Positions 25,195 through 34,385 of a stretch of DNA of 64,000 nt are shown piece by piece; position 1 is the first letter of the stretch, and every line of letters starts with the position of its first letter. The position numbers were made by a program, and so were the translations under genes. The stretch spans positions 1 through 64,000 of the forward strand of contig NZ_MIJF01000024.1 of NCBI RefSeq assembly GCF_001730235.1, written 5' to 3'. Under the pieces are notes generated by a model, which searched no databases, was not told the DNA's origin, and saw only the letters and a list, made by a program, of their open reading frames with translations. Origin of the DNA: Vulcanibacillus modesticaldus (GTDB lineage: Bacteria; Bacillota; Bacilli; Tepidibacillales; Tepidibacillaceae).

Positions 25195-27663
25195 CTATCT
25201 ATTGAAGAAATCCACTACTTTTAATCTTTTTAGTTTAAATGCTGGAATTAGAGAAACACCAATGCTTGCTATTAAAATGATAACGATCGTAGTAATTAAT
25301 ACATTCCAATTAATTATAAAATCAATATCTAAAAATGTAGATAATCCTTTAGTTAAGGTTAAACCTAAAACACCTCCAATAATGGTTGAAAATAATCCAA
25401 TAAGTAAAGATTCGATTATAATTATATTTAATAAATTTGTTGGAGTTGAGATAGTCGCTCGTAATATTCCATATTCTCTTTTACGAGAAATAATATTTGA
25501 GTGGATTGAATTATACATTCCTAAAAATCCAACTACAAAAATACTTAAGATAGCTGTATAAAAAATAGAATACATTCGTAATATTTGATTTTTTATATCT
25601 TTAATTACAATTTCTTGGTTTAAGAGTTCAGCTTCAGGATATTTGCTGATAACTCTATAAACCAGTTGTTCAATTTCAGAAGTATTTTTTTCTGTTGTTG
25701 CAATAAAAAAACCTCTAGGGTATGTTGAATCACCTTTTAGTTTTAAATACTTCCAATCAATAATGGCAAGTTTACTATGTAAAGTACTAGGAACAAAATC
25801 CATTATATCAGTAATAATAAAAGATGTGTTTTCTTTAATTTCTACTTGATCTGAACGTCCTGTTAATTTAATTACTTCTCCAATTTTATAATTAAATTTG
25901 GTAGCCATCTCTTTAGAAAGGATAATTGCTGGTTTTGAAGTATTAACATGTTTAGATAATAGTCCCATATTCATTAAACTTTGAAAATCTGCTGGAGATA
26001 CAAGTAGTTCTTCATTTTTATCAGTTTTAACACTTATAATCTTACCTAGAGCTGAAACATGGTTAACCCCAGGTATAGCTTTCAATTCACTACTTAAGCT
26101 AAGAGGAAGAGTAGACATCATCGGAGCATATGCTTGAACCATTAATCGAGTACCAAATTGATTTTCAATACGGTTATATTCACCTTTTTCTATCGCTCCT
26201 AATAAATTTTGTAAAGAAAATCCGATTGCTAATCCTAATACAATAACAATAGCAGCATTTGCTGTATGCACTTTTTGAGAAATTAAATTATTGATGGCTA
26301 ATTTAACTTCAATTCTATTTATAGACCCTAAAATATATTTAACTCCTATTAATATTGGTTTTACAAATAAGTATAAACCAACTATAACTCCTAAAAGTAA
26401 TATTAAACTTCCGATAAACGACAAACCACTTAACTTTTCAGAAAAAATAATAGATATTGTAGTTAATAGAATTCCAATAGTTAAAAAGAAAAGGCTTGTA
26501 TATGTTCTTCTCCTTTTGGGAGTATATTCTTGATTAAGGGTGTTGCTAAAAACTTGGATAGGGGGAATATTAGCTACTTTAAAAGCTGGAACCAATCCCG
26601 CTACTAACACAGACAGAATTGAAATGATAATAATAAGAGTAATAATATTCCAAGGGATAGGAGTCTCTAATATAGTTGTTTGTAGTTGCCCGACAACAAT
26701 GTTTTTTCCAAATTTTGCAATCAGTATTCCTAGCCCACTTCCCATAACACTACCTATCAAGCTTAATATAAGTGCTTCAGTTATGACTAAAAAAACTAAT
26801 TGTTTTTTACTTGTTCCAATTGAACGTAAAATAGCCATCTGCTGTATTTTTTCTTTAAATGACATTTGGAGTATACTTTGTACAAAATACGTACTTATTA
26901 AGAGTATAAATACCCCAAAAACAATACCTATATTTCGGAGTCCACCCAAGTTACTTCTAAATTTATCTTTTTCTTTTATAGGATCAATAATTAATCTTGG
27001 GTCAATGTTACTTTTTATATCCTTTATAAACTGTTGTTTATCTGCATTTTCTTTTAGATCAATTAACATTAAATTAACTTTATTCGGTGCTTTTAGTGTT
27101 TTCTGAAGATCTTTTATATTAAAGAGGACAGTACTTTTCCCTTCTAAGACCTCTTTAACAGTCCAAACCCCTTCTTCACCAGAAGGAAATGTGATTTTTA
27201 TTTTCCCGTTATTTTCTTTAAAACGATCAAGCAAATCTTTGGACAAAATAACTTCATTTTCATTTATATCATATTGAGGTATTTTGAATTCTGTTTTAGC
27301 AAAAGAATCATTAGGAGCAATACCTATAAACAGGATTCCATTACGAGATTCATTAAATAAAGGAAAAAAAACAGTAGAAAGTTGTTTAACATAAGGATGG
27401 TTTTTGATATATTCAATATCATCTTCAGATAACTTTGCTTCAACCACATCATTATAACCTACCAAATTTTTGTATCCTATCATCACATCTTTTTCGCCAT
27501 AATTTTCTCTTACTTGGTTTTCAACTTCGGCTTTCATTCCTACATATAAAATGCTGGTTGAAACCAACAAACTAATAGAAATTGCAATTCCTAGAATAAT
27601 ATAGAGATTACGGATATTTCTATTCATTTGTTTAATAACATATTGGATAAAATTAGTTAGCAT
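25195..27663 (-). CDS. FtsX-like ABC transporter permease
   Basis: This 822-residue permease has an N-terminal membrane helix, a large extracellular domain (residues about 45-235), a three-helix FtsX block (240-370) with the cytoplasmic motif KIQQMAILRSIGTSKKQLV, a second helix and ectodomain, and a C-terminal FtsX block ending FKLKRLKVVDFFNR. This two-FtsX layout is typical of MacB/LolE-related exporters of lipoproteins, peptides or antimicrobials. AGGAGGT precedes ATG, and the start overlaps the ATPase gene by 11 bases, so the two are coupled. The substrate is unknown. Confidence 0.88.
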   Translation of the reverse strand: MLTNFIQYVIKQMNRNIRNLYIILGIAISISLLVSTSILYVGMKAEVENQVRENYGEKDVMIGYKNLVGYNDVVEAKLSEDDIEYIKNHPYVKQLSTVFFPLFNESRNGILFIGIAPNDSFAKTEFKIPQYDINENEVILSKDLLDRFKENNGKIKITFPSGEEGVWTVKEVLEGKSTVLFNIKDLQKTLKAPNKVNLMLIDLKENADKQQFIKDIKSNIDPRLIIDPIKEKDKFRSNLGGLRNIGIVFGVFILLISTYFVQSILQMSFKEKIQQMAILRSIGTSKKQLVFLVITEALILSLIGSVMGSGLGILIAKFGKNIVVGQLQTTILETPIPWNIITLIIIISILSVLVAGLVPAFKVANIPPIQVFSNTLNQEYTPKRRRTYTSLFFLTIGILLTTISIIFSEKLSGLSFIGSLILLLGVIVGLYLFVKPILIGVKYILGSINRIEVKLAINNLISQKVHTANAAIVIVLGLAIGFSLQNLLGAIEKGEYNRIENQFGTRLMVQAYAPMMSTLPLSLSSELKAIPGVNHVSALGKIISVKTDKNEELLVSPADFQSLMNMGLLSKHVNTSKPAIILSKEMATKFNYKIGEVIKLTGRSDQVEIKENTSFIITDIMDFVPSTLHSKLAIIDWKYLKLKGDSTYPRGFFIATTEKNTSEIEQLVYRVISKYPEAELLNQEIVIKDIKNQILRMYSIFYTAILSIFVVGFLGMYNSIHSNIISRKREYGILRATISTPTNLLNIIIIESLLIGLFSTIIGGVLGLTLTKGLSTFLDIDFIINWNVLITTIVIILIASIGVSLIPAFKLKRLKVVDFFNR

Positions 27664-28426
27664 AAACAGTACCTCCTGAAATATCCGTTAACTTTTCTGA
27701 TATTTCAACAGAGATTTCTCTTTTGCTTTTGTTATTAGATAATAGTTCATCTTCAATAATCCTTCCATCTTTAAAATAAATGACTCGATCTGCATAGGAT
27801 GAGACGATAGGATTATGAGTTACTAATATAATTGTTTGCTCTAATTCTTTTTGAGTGGTTTTTAATAATTCCATAATTTCTAAAGTAGTTTTAGTATCTA
27901 GATTACCTGTGGGTTCATCTGCTAATAAGATAAACGGTTTACGTACTAAAGCCCTGGCTATAGCTACACGTTGTTGTTGTCCACCAGACATTTGATGAGG
28001 ATATTTTAATACTTGATTCTTTAAACCAACTATTTCTAACATGAATTTAACTCTTTCATTTATATAAGTTTTAGATGTTCCTTCTATAACAAGTGGGAGA
28101 GCTATATTATCCTGTGCAGTTAAAGATGGAATCAAATTAAAAAATTGAAAAACAAATCCAATATGTTTTCGTCGAAAAACAGATATTTCTGGTTCTTTGT
28201 TTAAATATTGTAGATTTACCCCGTTAAAGATGATTTCTCCAGAAGAAGGAGAATCTAATCCACCAACTAACTGTAAAAATGTTGTTTTACCAGATCCGCT
28301 AGGTCCCATAATGGAAACAAATTGACCTTTAGGAACTGTAAGAGATATATCTTGTAGAGCTTTAACTTTTGAAGTTCCTCTACCATATTCTTTATTTAAA
28401 TTTTTAACTTCTAATAAATTATCCAT
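27653..28426 (-). CDS. ABC transporter ATP-binding protein (MacB/LolD type)
   Basis: A 257-residue ATPase with Walker A GPSGSGKTT (41-49), Q-loop FVFQFFNL, signature MSGGQQQRVAIARAL, Walker B ILLADEPTGNLD and switch His in ILVTHN. The order and sequence are those of the LolD/MacB-type subunit that drives FtsX-like permeases. AGGAGGT lies 4 bases before ATG. With the downstream permease it forms a two-gene operon. No linked two-component system is present, unlike BceAB modules. Confidence 0.93.
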   Translation of the reverse strand: MDNLLEVKNLNKEYGRGTSKVKALQDISLTVPKGQFVSIMGPSGSGKTTFLQLVGGLDSPSSGEIIFNGVNLQYLNKEPEISVFRRKHIGFVFQFFNLIPSLTAQDNIALPLVIEGTSKTYINERVKFMLEIVGLKNQVLKYPHQMSGGQQQRVAIARALVRKPFILLADEPTGNLDTKTTLEIMELLKTTQKELEQTIILVTHNPIVSSYADRVIYFKDGRIIEDELLSNNKSKREISVEISEKLTDISGGTVYAN

Positions 28427-28614
28427 TTCTACCTCCTATGTAATTTCTTTTAAAACTTCCTTATCACTAATTTTACCATTTTTTCTTTCATCAGGAGATA
28501 TTTCTTAAATTTATTTTATTGTTTGATAGCAAAAGAATCAGATTTAGCTAAAAAAATAGAATTGGTTAACGAATCGGGTTTTATACTCCTAGTAGAATTT
28601 TCTTTAAAAAAATC

Positions 28615-28643
28615 TTGAATAAGAATGGATAATGAAATATACT
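28615..28643 (+). promoter_or_regulatory. Sigma-A promoter of cadC-cadA
   Basis: The -35 TTGAAT (28615-28620) and -10 TATACT (28638-28643) are separated by exactly 17 bases. The predicted start lies near 28650, immediately before the palindromic operator. Confidence 0.7.
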
Positions 28644-28653
28644 ACAATTAAAC

Positions 28654-28673
28654 ATATGAACAATTATTCATAT
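28654..28673 (+). promoter_or_regulatory. CadC/SmtB operator palindrome
   Basis: ATATGAA and TTCATAT form a perfect 7-bp inverted repeat with a 6-base spacer, placed over the predicted transcription start. This matches the ATA-TTCA half-sites bound by ArsR/SmtB metal sensors, so autorepression is expected. Confidence 0.8.
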
Positions 28674-28692
28674 ATTGAAAGGTGGGGAAATT

Positions 28693-29064
28693 GTGGCTGG
28701 AAAAAAACTTAAAGTTGAAAGCTGTAATTGCACGATTATTCACAATGAAGTAGTGGATGATGTAAAAAAAGGGATGCCACAAGAAGAAACTCTCTACGAT
28801 TTGGCTGAACTTTTTAAAGTGTTTGGAGATACAACTAGGATTAAAATCTTATATGCTTTATTTCAAGCTGAAATGTGTGTTTGTGATATCGCTGCTCTTC
28901 TTAAAATGAATCAATCAGCCATTTCTCATCAACTTAAGGTATTAAAACAAGCCAGATTGGTTAAATACCGAAGAGAAGGAAAAGTTGTTTATTATTCCTT
29001 AGATGATAACCATATTAAACAAATTTTTGACCAAGGGTTAGTACACATTAAGGAAAAATCATGA
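28693..29064 (+). CDS. cadC: ArsR/SmtB-family metal-sensing repressor (CadC-like)
   Basis: This 123-residue winged-helix repressor is expected to release its operator when Cd, Pb or Zn binds. The metal ligands are the N-terminal C11 and C13 (ESCNC) and the helix-3 pair C62/C64 (EMCVCD), as in CadC. The recognition helix is MNQSAISHQLKVLKQARLV. GTG 28693 was chosen because GGTGGGGA lies just upstream; the longer TTG frame has no site. It is 25 bases ahead of the CadA gene in one operon, downstream of a promoter and operator. Confidence 0.92.
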   Translation: MAGKKLKVESCNCTIIHNEVVDDVKKGMPQEETLYDLAELFKVFGDTTRIKILYALFQAEMCVCDIAALLKMNQSAISHQLKVLKQARLVKYRREGKVVYYSLDDNHIKQIFDQGLVHIKEKS

Positions 29065-29089
29065 TGAAGAATTTGAAGGAGAGAACAAA

Positions 29090-31471
29090 ATGAGTATAGC
29101 TACTTCAACAGAAAAGATAGAATTTACATTAGAAGGCCTTGATTGTGCTAGTTGCGCTGCAAAAATTGAAGCAAAAGTCAAAGAATTAGATGATGTTTTA
29201 GATGCATCAATAAATTTTGTGACCCAAACATTGTCACTGAAAATTAAAAAACAAGATCAAATTAATCAAATGATTACTGAAGTAAAAGCAATCGTAAACC
29301 ATTTAGAGCCAGATGTAATTGTCAAGGAAAAAATCACTACACAACCAGTTAAGAAAACATTGGTTTTAGAAAATTTATCTTGCGCAAGTTGTGCTACAAA
29401 AATTGAAGATGCAATAAAACAATTGCCTGGTATTAAACAAGCAAATGTAGATTTTGTATCTAGCAAACTAATTATAGAAGTCTACAATAAAAACGACTTG
29501 TCCCAAAGAATTGAAGATGCCAAAAAAATCATTGATTCAATTGAACCTGATGTTCAAGTATATGATACCGATCAAGAATATAATGATGGACATAGTAATA
29601 ATGTTACTGATAGCGAAGAGGGAGAATTTAAAAAAAGATTTATTCAATTAGGAATTGGTGCAGCCTTATTTGCTACAGCTATAGCCTTTAAATTTACTTT
29701 CTGGATTGAATTTATCTTATATTTCATTAGTTACATCATAATTGGTGGGGAAGTTTTATTAAGAGCAGCAAAAAATATTAAAAGGGGTCAAATTTTTGAT
29801 GAAAATTTCTTAATTAGTGTTGCTACTATTGGAGCTTTTGCTATTAAAGAATTTCCAGAAGGTGTAGCCGTAATGCTTTTCTATCAAGTTGGGGAATTAT
29901 TTCAAGATATGGCTGTAAATCGCTCCCGAAAATCAATTGCGGCATTAATGGACATTCGTCCAGATTTCGCCAATCTTAAAGTTGGAGAAGAAATCAAAAA
30001 AGTTTCACCTGAGGATGTAAATATTGGAGATGTTATCATTGTTAAACCAGGTGAAAAAGTTCCACTAGACGGTAAAATTATTGAAGGAAGTTCAATGGTT
30101 GATACATCAGCATTAACAGGTGAATCTGTCCCAAGAGAAGTAGAAGCAGGAAGCGAAATATTGGCCGGATTTATCAACAAAAGTGGTCTAATTGCGGTTG
30201 AAGTTACAGAGAAATTTGGAGAATCTACCGTTTCCAAAATTTTAGATTTAGTTCAAAATGCAAGTAGTAAAAAGGCTCCTACAGAAAACTTTATTACAAA
30301 ATTCTCAAGATATTATACACCGGTTGTTGTTGGTGTTGCACTCATCTTGGCAACCATTCCTCCACTTATTATTGATGGAGCTACATTTTCACAATGGATA
30401 TATAGAGCATTGATATTTTTGGTTATTTCCTGTCCATGTGCTTTGGTTATTTCTATCCCATTAGGCTTTTTTGGAGGAATTGGTGGTGCTTCAAGGAACG
30501 GTATCTTGGTTAAAGGAGGGAACTATTTAGAAGCATTAAATAGTGTAGATACAGTTGTATTTGACAAAACTGGTACACTTACAAAGGGCGTATTTAATGT
30601 TACAGAAATTATAACTACAGGCTCTATGACAAAAGATGAATTACTAGAATTTGCCGCTTATGCTGAAAGTTATTCTAACCATCCAATCGCCATATCAATC
30701 TTAAAAGCTTATAATGGTGAAGTGAATAAGAACAATATAGAAAATTACGATGAGATCAGCGGCCATGGTACTAAAGTTACCGTTAATGGTAAAGAAATAC
30801 TTGCTGGAAATAGTAAATTAATGATTAAAGAAGGTATTGAATTTGAACAAATAGAAGCTACTGGAACAATCGTTCATATCGCTATAGATAAACAATACGC
30901 AGGATATATTGTAATTGCCGATGAGATTAAAGAAGATTCAATTGAAGCTATTCGCTCTTTGAAAGATGTTGGAGTCAGAAAAACAGTTATGCTAACCGGT
31001 GATATCAAAAAAGTTGGTGAAAAAGTAGCTAAACAGCTCGGATTAGACGAAGTTTATGCCGAATTACTCCCAGATCAAAAAGTAGAAAAATTAGAAATGC
31101 TTGATAATAATAAACCTCCTAAAAAGAAACTGGTCTTTGTCGGAGATGGTATCAATGATGCACCTGTTTTGGCAAGAGCGGACATCGGGATTGCAATGGG
31201 TGGATTAGGTTCTGATGCAGCGATTGAAGCTGCGGACGTAGTCATTATGACAGATGAACCTTCTAAAATTGCGACTGCTATAAAAATCGCTAAACGTACT
31301 AGACGGATTGTATGGCAGAACATTTACTTTTCTTTAGGTGTTAAATTGATTGTACTTATCTTAGGTGCAGGTGGATTAGCAACTTTGTGGGAAGCAGTGT
31401 TTGCTGACGTTGGTGTGGCTTTGATTGCAGTATTTAACGCAATGAGGGTTTTAAAAGTCGATAATATTTAA
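29090..31471 (+). CDS. cadA: P1B-type Cd/Zn/Pb-exporting ATPase
   Basis: A 793-residue heavy-metal pump. It has two N-terminal HMA domains with CASC motifs (C19/C22 and C98/C101), TGES in the actuator domain, the transmembrane CPC motif (SCPCALV, about residue 447), the phosphorylated Asp in DKTGTLT (about 491), the HP motif (SNHPIA) and the hinge GDGINDAP. CPC plus the missing Cu-specific residues places it in the Zn/Cd/Pb group, which agrees with the adjacent CadC-like sensor. The two HMA domains suggest an internal duplication. A terminator follows at once. Confidence 0.94.
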   Translation: MSIATSTEKIEFTLEGLDCASCAAKIEAKVKELDDVLDASINFVTQTLSLKIKKQDQINQMITEVKAIVNHLEPDVIVKEKITTQPVKKTLVLENLSCASCATKIEDAIKQLPGIKQANVDFVSSKLIIEVYNKNDLSQRIEDAKKIIDSIEPDVQVYDTDQEYNDGHSNNVTDSEEGEFKKRFIQLGIGAALFATAIAFKFTFWIEFILYFISYIIIGGEVLLRAAKNIKRGQIFDENFLISVATIGAFAIKEFPEGVAVMLFYQVGELFQDMAVNRSRKSIAALMDIRPDFANLKVGEEIKKVSPEDVNIGDVIIVKPGEKVPLDGKIIEGSSMVDTSALTGESVPREVEAGSEILAGFINKSGLIAVEVTEKFGESTVSKILDLVQNASSKKAPTENFITKFSRYYTPVVVGVALILATIPPLIIDGATFSQWIYRALIFLVISCPCALVISIPLGFFGGIGGASRNGILVKGGNYLEALNSVDTVVFDKTGTLTKGVFNVTEIITTGSMTKDELLEFAAYAESYSNHPIAISILKAYNGEVNKNNIENYDEISGHGTKVTVNGKEILAGNSKLMIKEGIEFEQIEATGTIVHIAIDKQYAGYIVIADEIKEDSIEAIRSLKDVGVRKTVMLTGDIKKVGEKVAKQLGLDEVYAELLPDQKVEKLEMLDNNKPPKKKLVFVGDGINDAPVLARADIGIAMGGLGSDAAIEAADVVIMTDEPSKIATAIKIAKRTRRIVWQNIYFSLGVKLIVLILGAGGLATLWEAVFADVGVALIAVFNAMRVLKVDNI

Positions 31472-31498
31472 TAGAGAGCCGTAAGGCTCTCTATTTTT
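31472..31498. terminator. Terminator between cadA and the convergent membrane-protein gene
   Basis: TAGAGAGCC/GGCTCTCTA with a GTAA loop and a T-run on the plus strand. It starts 1 base after the cadA stop and abuts the stop of the minus-strand gene at 31497. Confidence 0.88.
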
Positions 31499-32213
31499 AA
31501 TCAACACTTGTTTTTATCAAACCTACTCCACCTAATGTAATCAGAGCTAGAAAAGCCCATTGATTGAATGTAAATCCAAAAACTAAGTTAAATGAAATAT
31601 CAAATATAGAAATTAATAATAACCCCAAACCAAGTAATATGTATAAATATAGCAATTTCGCATAATTTAGATCAGACCACTTGGTAAAACGAACTATTAA
31701 TAAAATCCCCACCCAAAGCACACGATACCAGTTTATTGGATGGTAATTAAACTTGGATCCTTCCTGAAGTGCTATCCCAAAAAATAAATCTGTAACTTTA
31801 CCATAATCCACGATAAATAAATTATACAAAAACAATGTAATCGCAATGGTTAGCCAGCTCAAGTCTAAAATCGTAAATAATGGGTACTTATGCTTTTTTA
31901 TCAAATACAAAAAGACTAAAGCCGATACTACTGTAGAAATAAGAATAGTTGTAGGCGAACCAGTAGTCCAAATCAATGATGCTGGATTTTTAAGGACACT
32001 TTTGATATCAAAAATAACCCATCCAAATTTATAAAAAATCAAAAATACCAGTGATAGAGTAAATATTATATTAGTCCATTCATCTTTAGCTAATTGTTTT
32101 TTTCTAGCAATTTTTTCGGTGATAAACACAGCAACAGATAAACCTACGAAAAGAACTAATAAACCGATAGGCAGCTTAACAAGACCAAATTGTAATACCC
32201 GATTTGCATCCAT
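31497..32213 (-). CDS. Polytopic membrane protein, degenerate Lgt-like, linked to ResA
   Basis: This 238-residue protein has about seven membrane helices. The order of segments recalls prolipoprotein diacylglyceryl transferase: a short aromatic/basic loop KKHKYPLFTILDL and then YHPINWYRVLWVGIL, similar to the Lgt HPTQLYE region. The conserved catalytic His-Gly and Arg residues of Lgt are not apparent, so transferase activity is doubtful. Its ATG shares one base with the stop of the upstream resA-like gene, so they are translationally coupled. Supply of reductant or assembly help to the thioredoxin-like partner is inference. Confidence 0.55.
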   Translation of the reverse strand: MDANRVLQFGLVKLPIGLLVLFVGLSVAVFITEKIARKKQLAKDEWTNIIFTLSLVFLIFYKFGWVIFDIKSVLKNPASLIWTTGSPTTILISTVVSALVFLYLIKKHKYPLFTILDLSWLTIAITLFLYNLFIVDYGKVTDLFFGIALQEGSKFNYHPINWYRVLWVGILLIVRFTKWSDLNYAKLLYLYILLGLGLLLISIFDISFNLVFGFTFNQWAFLALITLGGVGLIKTSVD

Positions 32214-32737
32214 TAATCTTCTAACACCTCTTTTATGTAAGATTCAATCATATCAAAATTCATCGCCCCAATTTGTTTAACTCTAATCACACCTTCTTTA
32301 TCGATAAAGAAAGATGTTGGGATACTAAATGCCCGATACATATTTGTTACTTTTAAATCATAATCAAACAAAATAGGCATTTGATACCCGTTTTCATCCA
32401 TGAAAGCTATTGCATCTTCTTTAGTATCAGAACCAGTTTCATTGATCTCTAGAAAAACTACTTGTCCCTTATATTTCTCATAGGCTTGTTGAATGAATGG
32501 CATTTCCTCCCTACAAGGTGGACACCAAGATGCCCAGAAATTAATAAATACTGGTTTTCCTTTAAATTGACTTAGAGTTACCTTTTCTCCCTCTCTATTT
32601 GTTAGTACAAAATCTGGAGCAATAAATCCTGCTTCTGGTTTTATATCTCGACTTCCAACTTCTGACTGATTGTTAGCATAAAATACAAAACCTATTAATA
32701 GAATAACAAAGAATCCGATTACCAACCTTTTGTTCAC
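32213..32737 (-). CDS. ResA-like membrane-anchored thiol-disulfide oxidoreductase
   Basis: This 174-residue TlpA/ResA-type protein has an N-terminal anchor (VIGFFVILLIGFVFY), an extracytoplasmic thioredoxin fold, the redox motif WCPPC (W71, C72, C75), the Glu-containing insert (VFLEINETG) and the cis-Pro loop SIPTSFFIDKEG. ResA reduces apocytochrome c haem-binding cysteines outside the membrane, but no cytochrome maturation gene is nearby. It forms an operon with a two-component system, a small membrane protein and the Lgt-like protein, so a metal or redox stress role is an alternative. Confidence 0.85.
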   Translation of the reverse strand: MNKRLVIGFFVILLIGFVFYANNQSEVGSRDIKPEAGFIAPDFVLTNREGEKVTLSQFKGKPVFINFWASWCPPCREEMPFIQQAYEKYKGQVVFLEINETGSDTKEDAIAFMDENGYQMPILFDYDLKVTNMYRAFSIPTSFFIDKEGVIRVKQIGAMNFDMIESYIKEVLED

Positions 32738-32763
32738 AATACCACCTTACCTTCTTCATATGA

Positions 32764-33000
32764 TTATTTTTTTTTCTTATCATGAATATACCAAATTATC
32801 AAAGTAATGGTTACAATCAGAACAATAAGGAAAAATGTCCCTCTTAACCATGAAAACATCTGGCTATACACAGTGGCTCTCCCTACCATCATCCCCATAT
32901 GATGAGGGGGAGACCAACTCATCATGTAAACAAATAAGATAAATGACCATCCAATCGTTATAGCCACTAATATTAGAATAATCCAAATAAATTTATTCAT
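32764..33000 (-). CDS. Small membrane protein with a His/Met-rich loop
   Basis: I do not recognise a family. The 78 residues form two membrane helices (FIWIILILVAITIGWSFILF and TFFLIVLIVTITLIIWYI) joined by a loop rich in His and Met (MMSWSPPHHMGMMVGR, residues 26-41) that could bind copper or another soft metal outside the cell. Its start overlaps the histidine kinase stop by 4 bases, so it belongs to the same operon. It may be an accessory sensor subunit. Confidence 0.6.
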   Translation of the reverse strand: MNKFIWIILILVAITIGWSFILFVYMMSWSPPHHMGMMVGRATVYSQMFSWLRGTFFLIVLIVTITLIIWYIHDKKKK

Positions 33001-34385
33001 TTTATCACATCTTCTCTTCTCAACATAATTGTTACCTTCGTTCCTTTACACTCAACACTTTCAATATATACCTCTCCATCATGTAATCGAACTATTTCTT
33101 TAACAATATATAATCCAAGACCAGTACCACCTGTTTTTCTAGCCCTAGATTTTTCTACACGGTAGAAGCGATCCCAAATTCTCGGAATATCTTTTTCTGG
33201 TATCCCAATTCCGGTATCCTCCACGATAATCTTGGTTGTCGTTTCATCCTGTAACAAATTAATTTTTACGTGCCCTTGATTAGTATACTTTATTGCATTC
33301 TCAATTACATTGTAAAAAACCTGCTCCATTCTATGCGGATCCAAGTTTATTGGAGAAATATTTTTTACATGGTTGAAAATTATCTTTAATCCCTTTTTTT
33401 CAGCAACTGGTGTTAAACTTTGAACCACGTTACCTAATAAAGTTGTCAAATCCGTTAGTTCTTTATTTAATAAAAAATGATCGGTTTGAATTTTACTCAT
33501 CTCAAACAAGTCATTTACTAGATGAATCACACGTTTAGTTTCCTCATTTATCACTTTGAGATACTTTTGTTGTTCTCCTCTATCCATAATCAAGCCCTTA
33601 ATTAAGACATCACTATAACCCTTGATGTATGTAAGTGGAGTACGTAATTCATGTGAAATGCTTGCTAAAAAATCATTCCTAGTATCTTCAAAATATTGCA
33701 ACTGCTCCCCTAGAGTTTGAATTGATTTTGATAGCTGAGCAATTTCATCATCGCCTTTTACATTAAGTTTTTGGATATATTCCCCTTTAGCCATTTTAAG
33801 CGTAGCTTCCTTCATTTTTAAAAGGGGCTTAGTCATAATTGATGATAATAAGGCAATCAAAACAACTGCTATTAGAATTATACCTATACTAGCAACAAAT
33901 ATTAAAAACTTTAATACAAAAACCATTTCCTTTAAAACGTTTGTCGGATAAAACATATAAACATAACCTAAATCCCCATCTTTAATTGGGGAAACAGAAA
34001 CGATATATTGATAATTATTCCAATTACGATTTAATATTTGATTATTACTGATTTGATTAGTCCTACCAATAAATCGCTTCATTTCATTGGTTACTGGATC
34101 AGAATAAACCAAGATATTATTATAGGGGTCAGTAATAATAACACTAGTAACTACATTTTCTTCCATGAGAATGACATGCTCTAATGTTGCTTGGCTATAA
34201 TACTCTTCGAGAGCTTTAGAATGATTTGCTCCCCTTGTAAGCAATTCTTGGCTAATGTAGTCGATAAATAAATTTGAAAATACGCCATATAACATATAGC
34301 CTAACAACAAAAGAAAAATTAAAAAAATTCCACTGAACAAGATACCCAATTTAAAAGATATTCTATTAAAAATCATCTTTCTCAT
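32997..34385 (-). CDS. Sensor histidine kinase
   Basis: The 462-residue kinase has membrane helix 1 (13-35), an extracellular sensor domain of about 120 residues (36-154), helix 2 (155-182), HAMP (183-235), a HisKA helix with phospho-acceptor H245 (SHELRTPL) and a HATPase_c domain with DTGIGIP and GGTGLGLYIVKEIV. Its ATG overlaps the response-regulator stop by 4 bases. Signal unknown. The genes downstream (His/Met-rich small protein, ResA-like, Lgt-like) suggest envelope redox or metal sensing, which is inference. Confidence 0.93.
   Translation of the reverse strand: MRKMIFNRISFKLGILFSGIFLIFLLLLGYMLYGVFSNLFIDYISQELLTRGANHSKALEEYYSQATLEHVILMEENVVTSVIITDPYNNILVYSDPVTNEMKRFIGRTNQISNNQILNRNWNNYQYIVSVSPIKDGDLGYVYMFYPTNVLKEMVFVLKFLIFVASIGIILIAVVLIALLSSIMTKPLLKMKEATLKMAKGEYIQKLNVKGDDEIAQLSKSIQTLGEQLQYFEDTRNDFLASISHELRTPLTYIKGYSDVLIKGLIMDRGEQQKYLKVINEETKRVIHLVNDLFEMSKIQTDHFLLNKELTDLTTLLGNVVQSLTPVAEKKGLKIIFNHVKNISPINLDPHRMEQVFYNVIENAIKYTNQGHVKINLLQDETTTKIIVEDTGIGIPEKDIPRIWDRFYRVEKSRARKTGGTGLGLYIVKEIVRLHDGEVYIESVECKGTKVTIMLRREDVIK

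Noticed and set aside
25121-25561. Plus-strand frame after the HTH-TPR gene as its cognate peptide gene
   Set aside because: It runs through a terminator and is antisense to the C-terminal FtsX block of the permease; no signal peptide or ribosome site.
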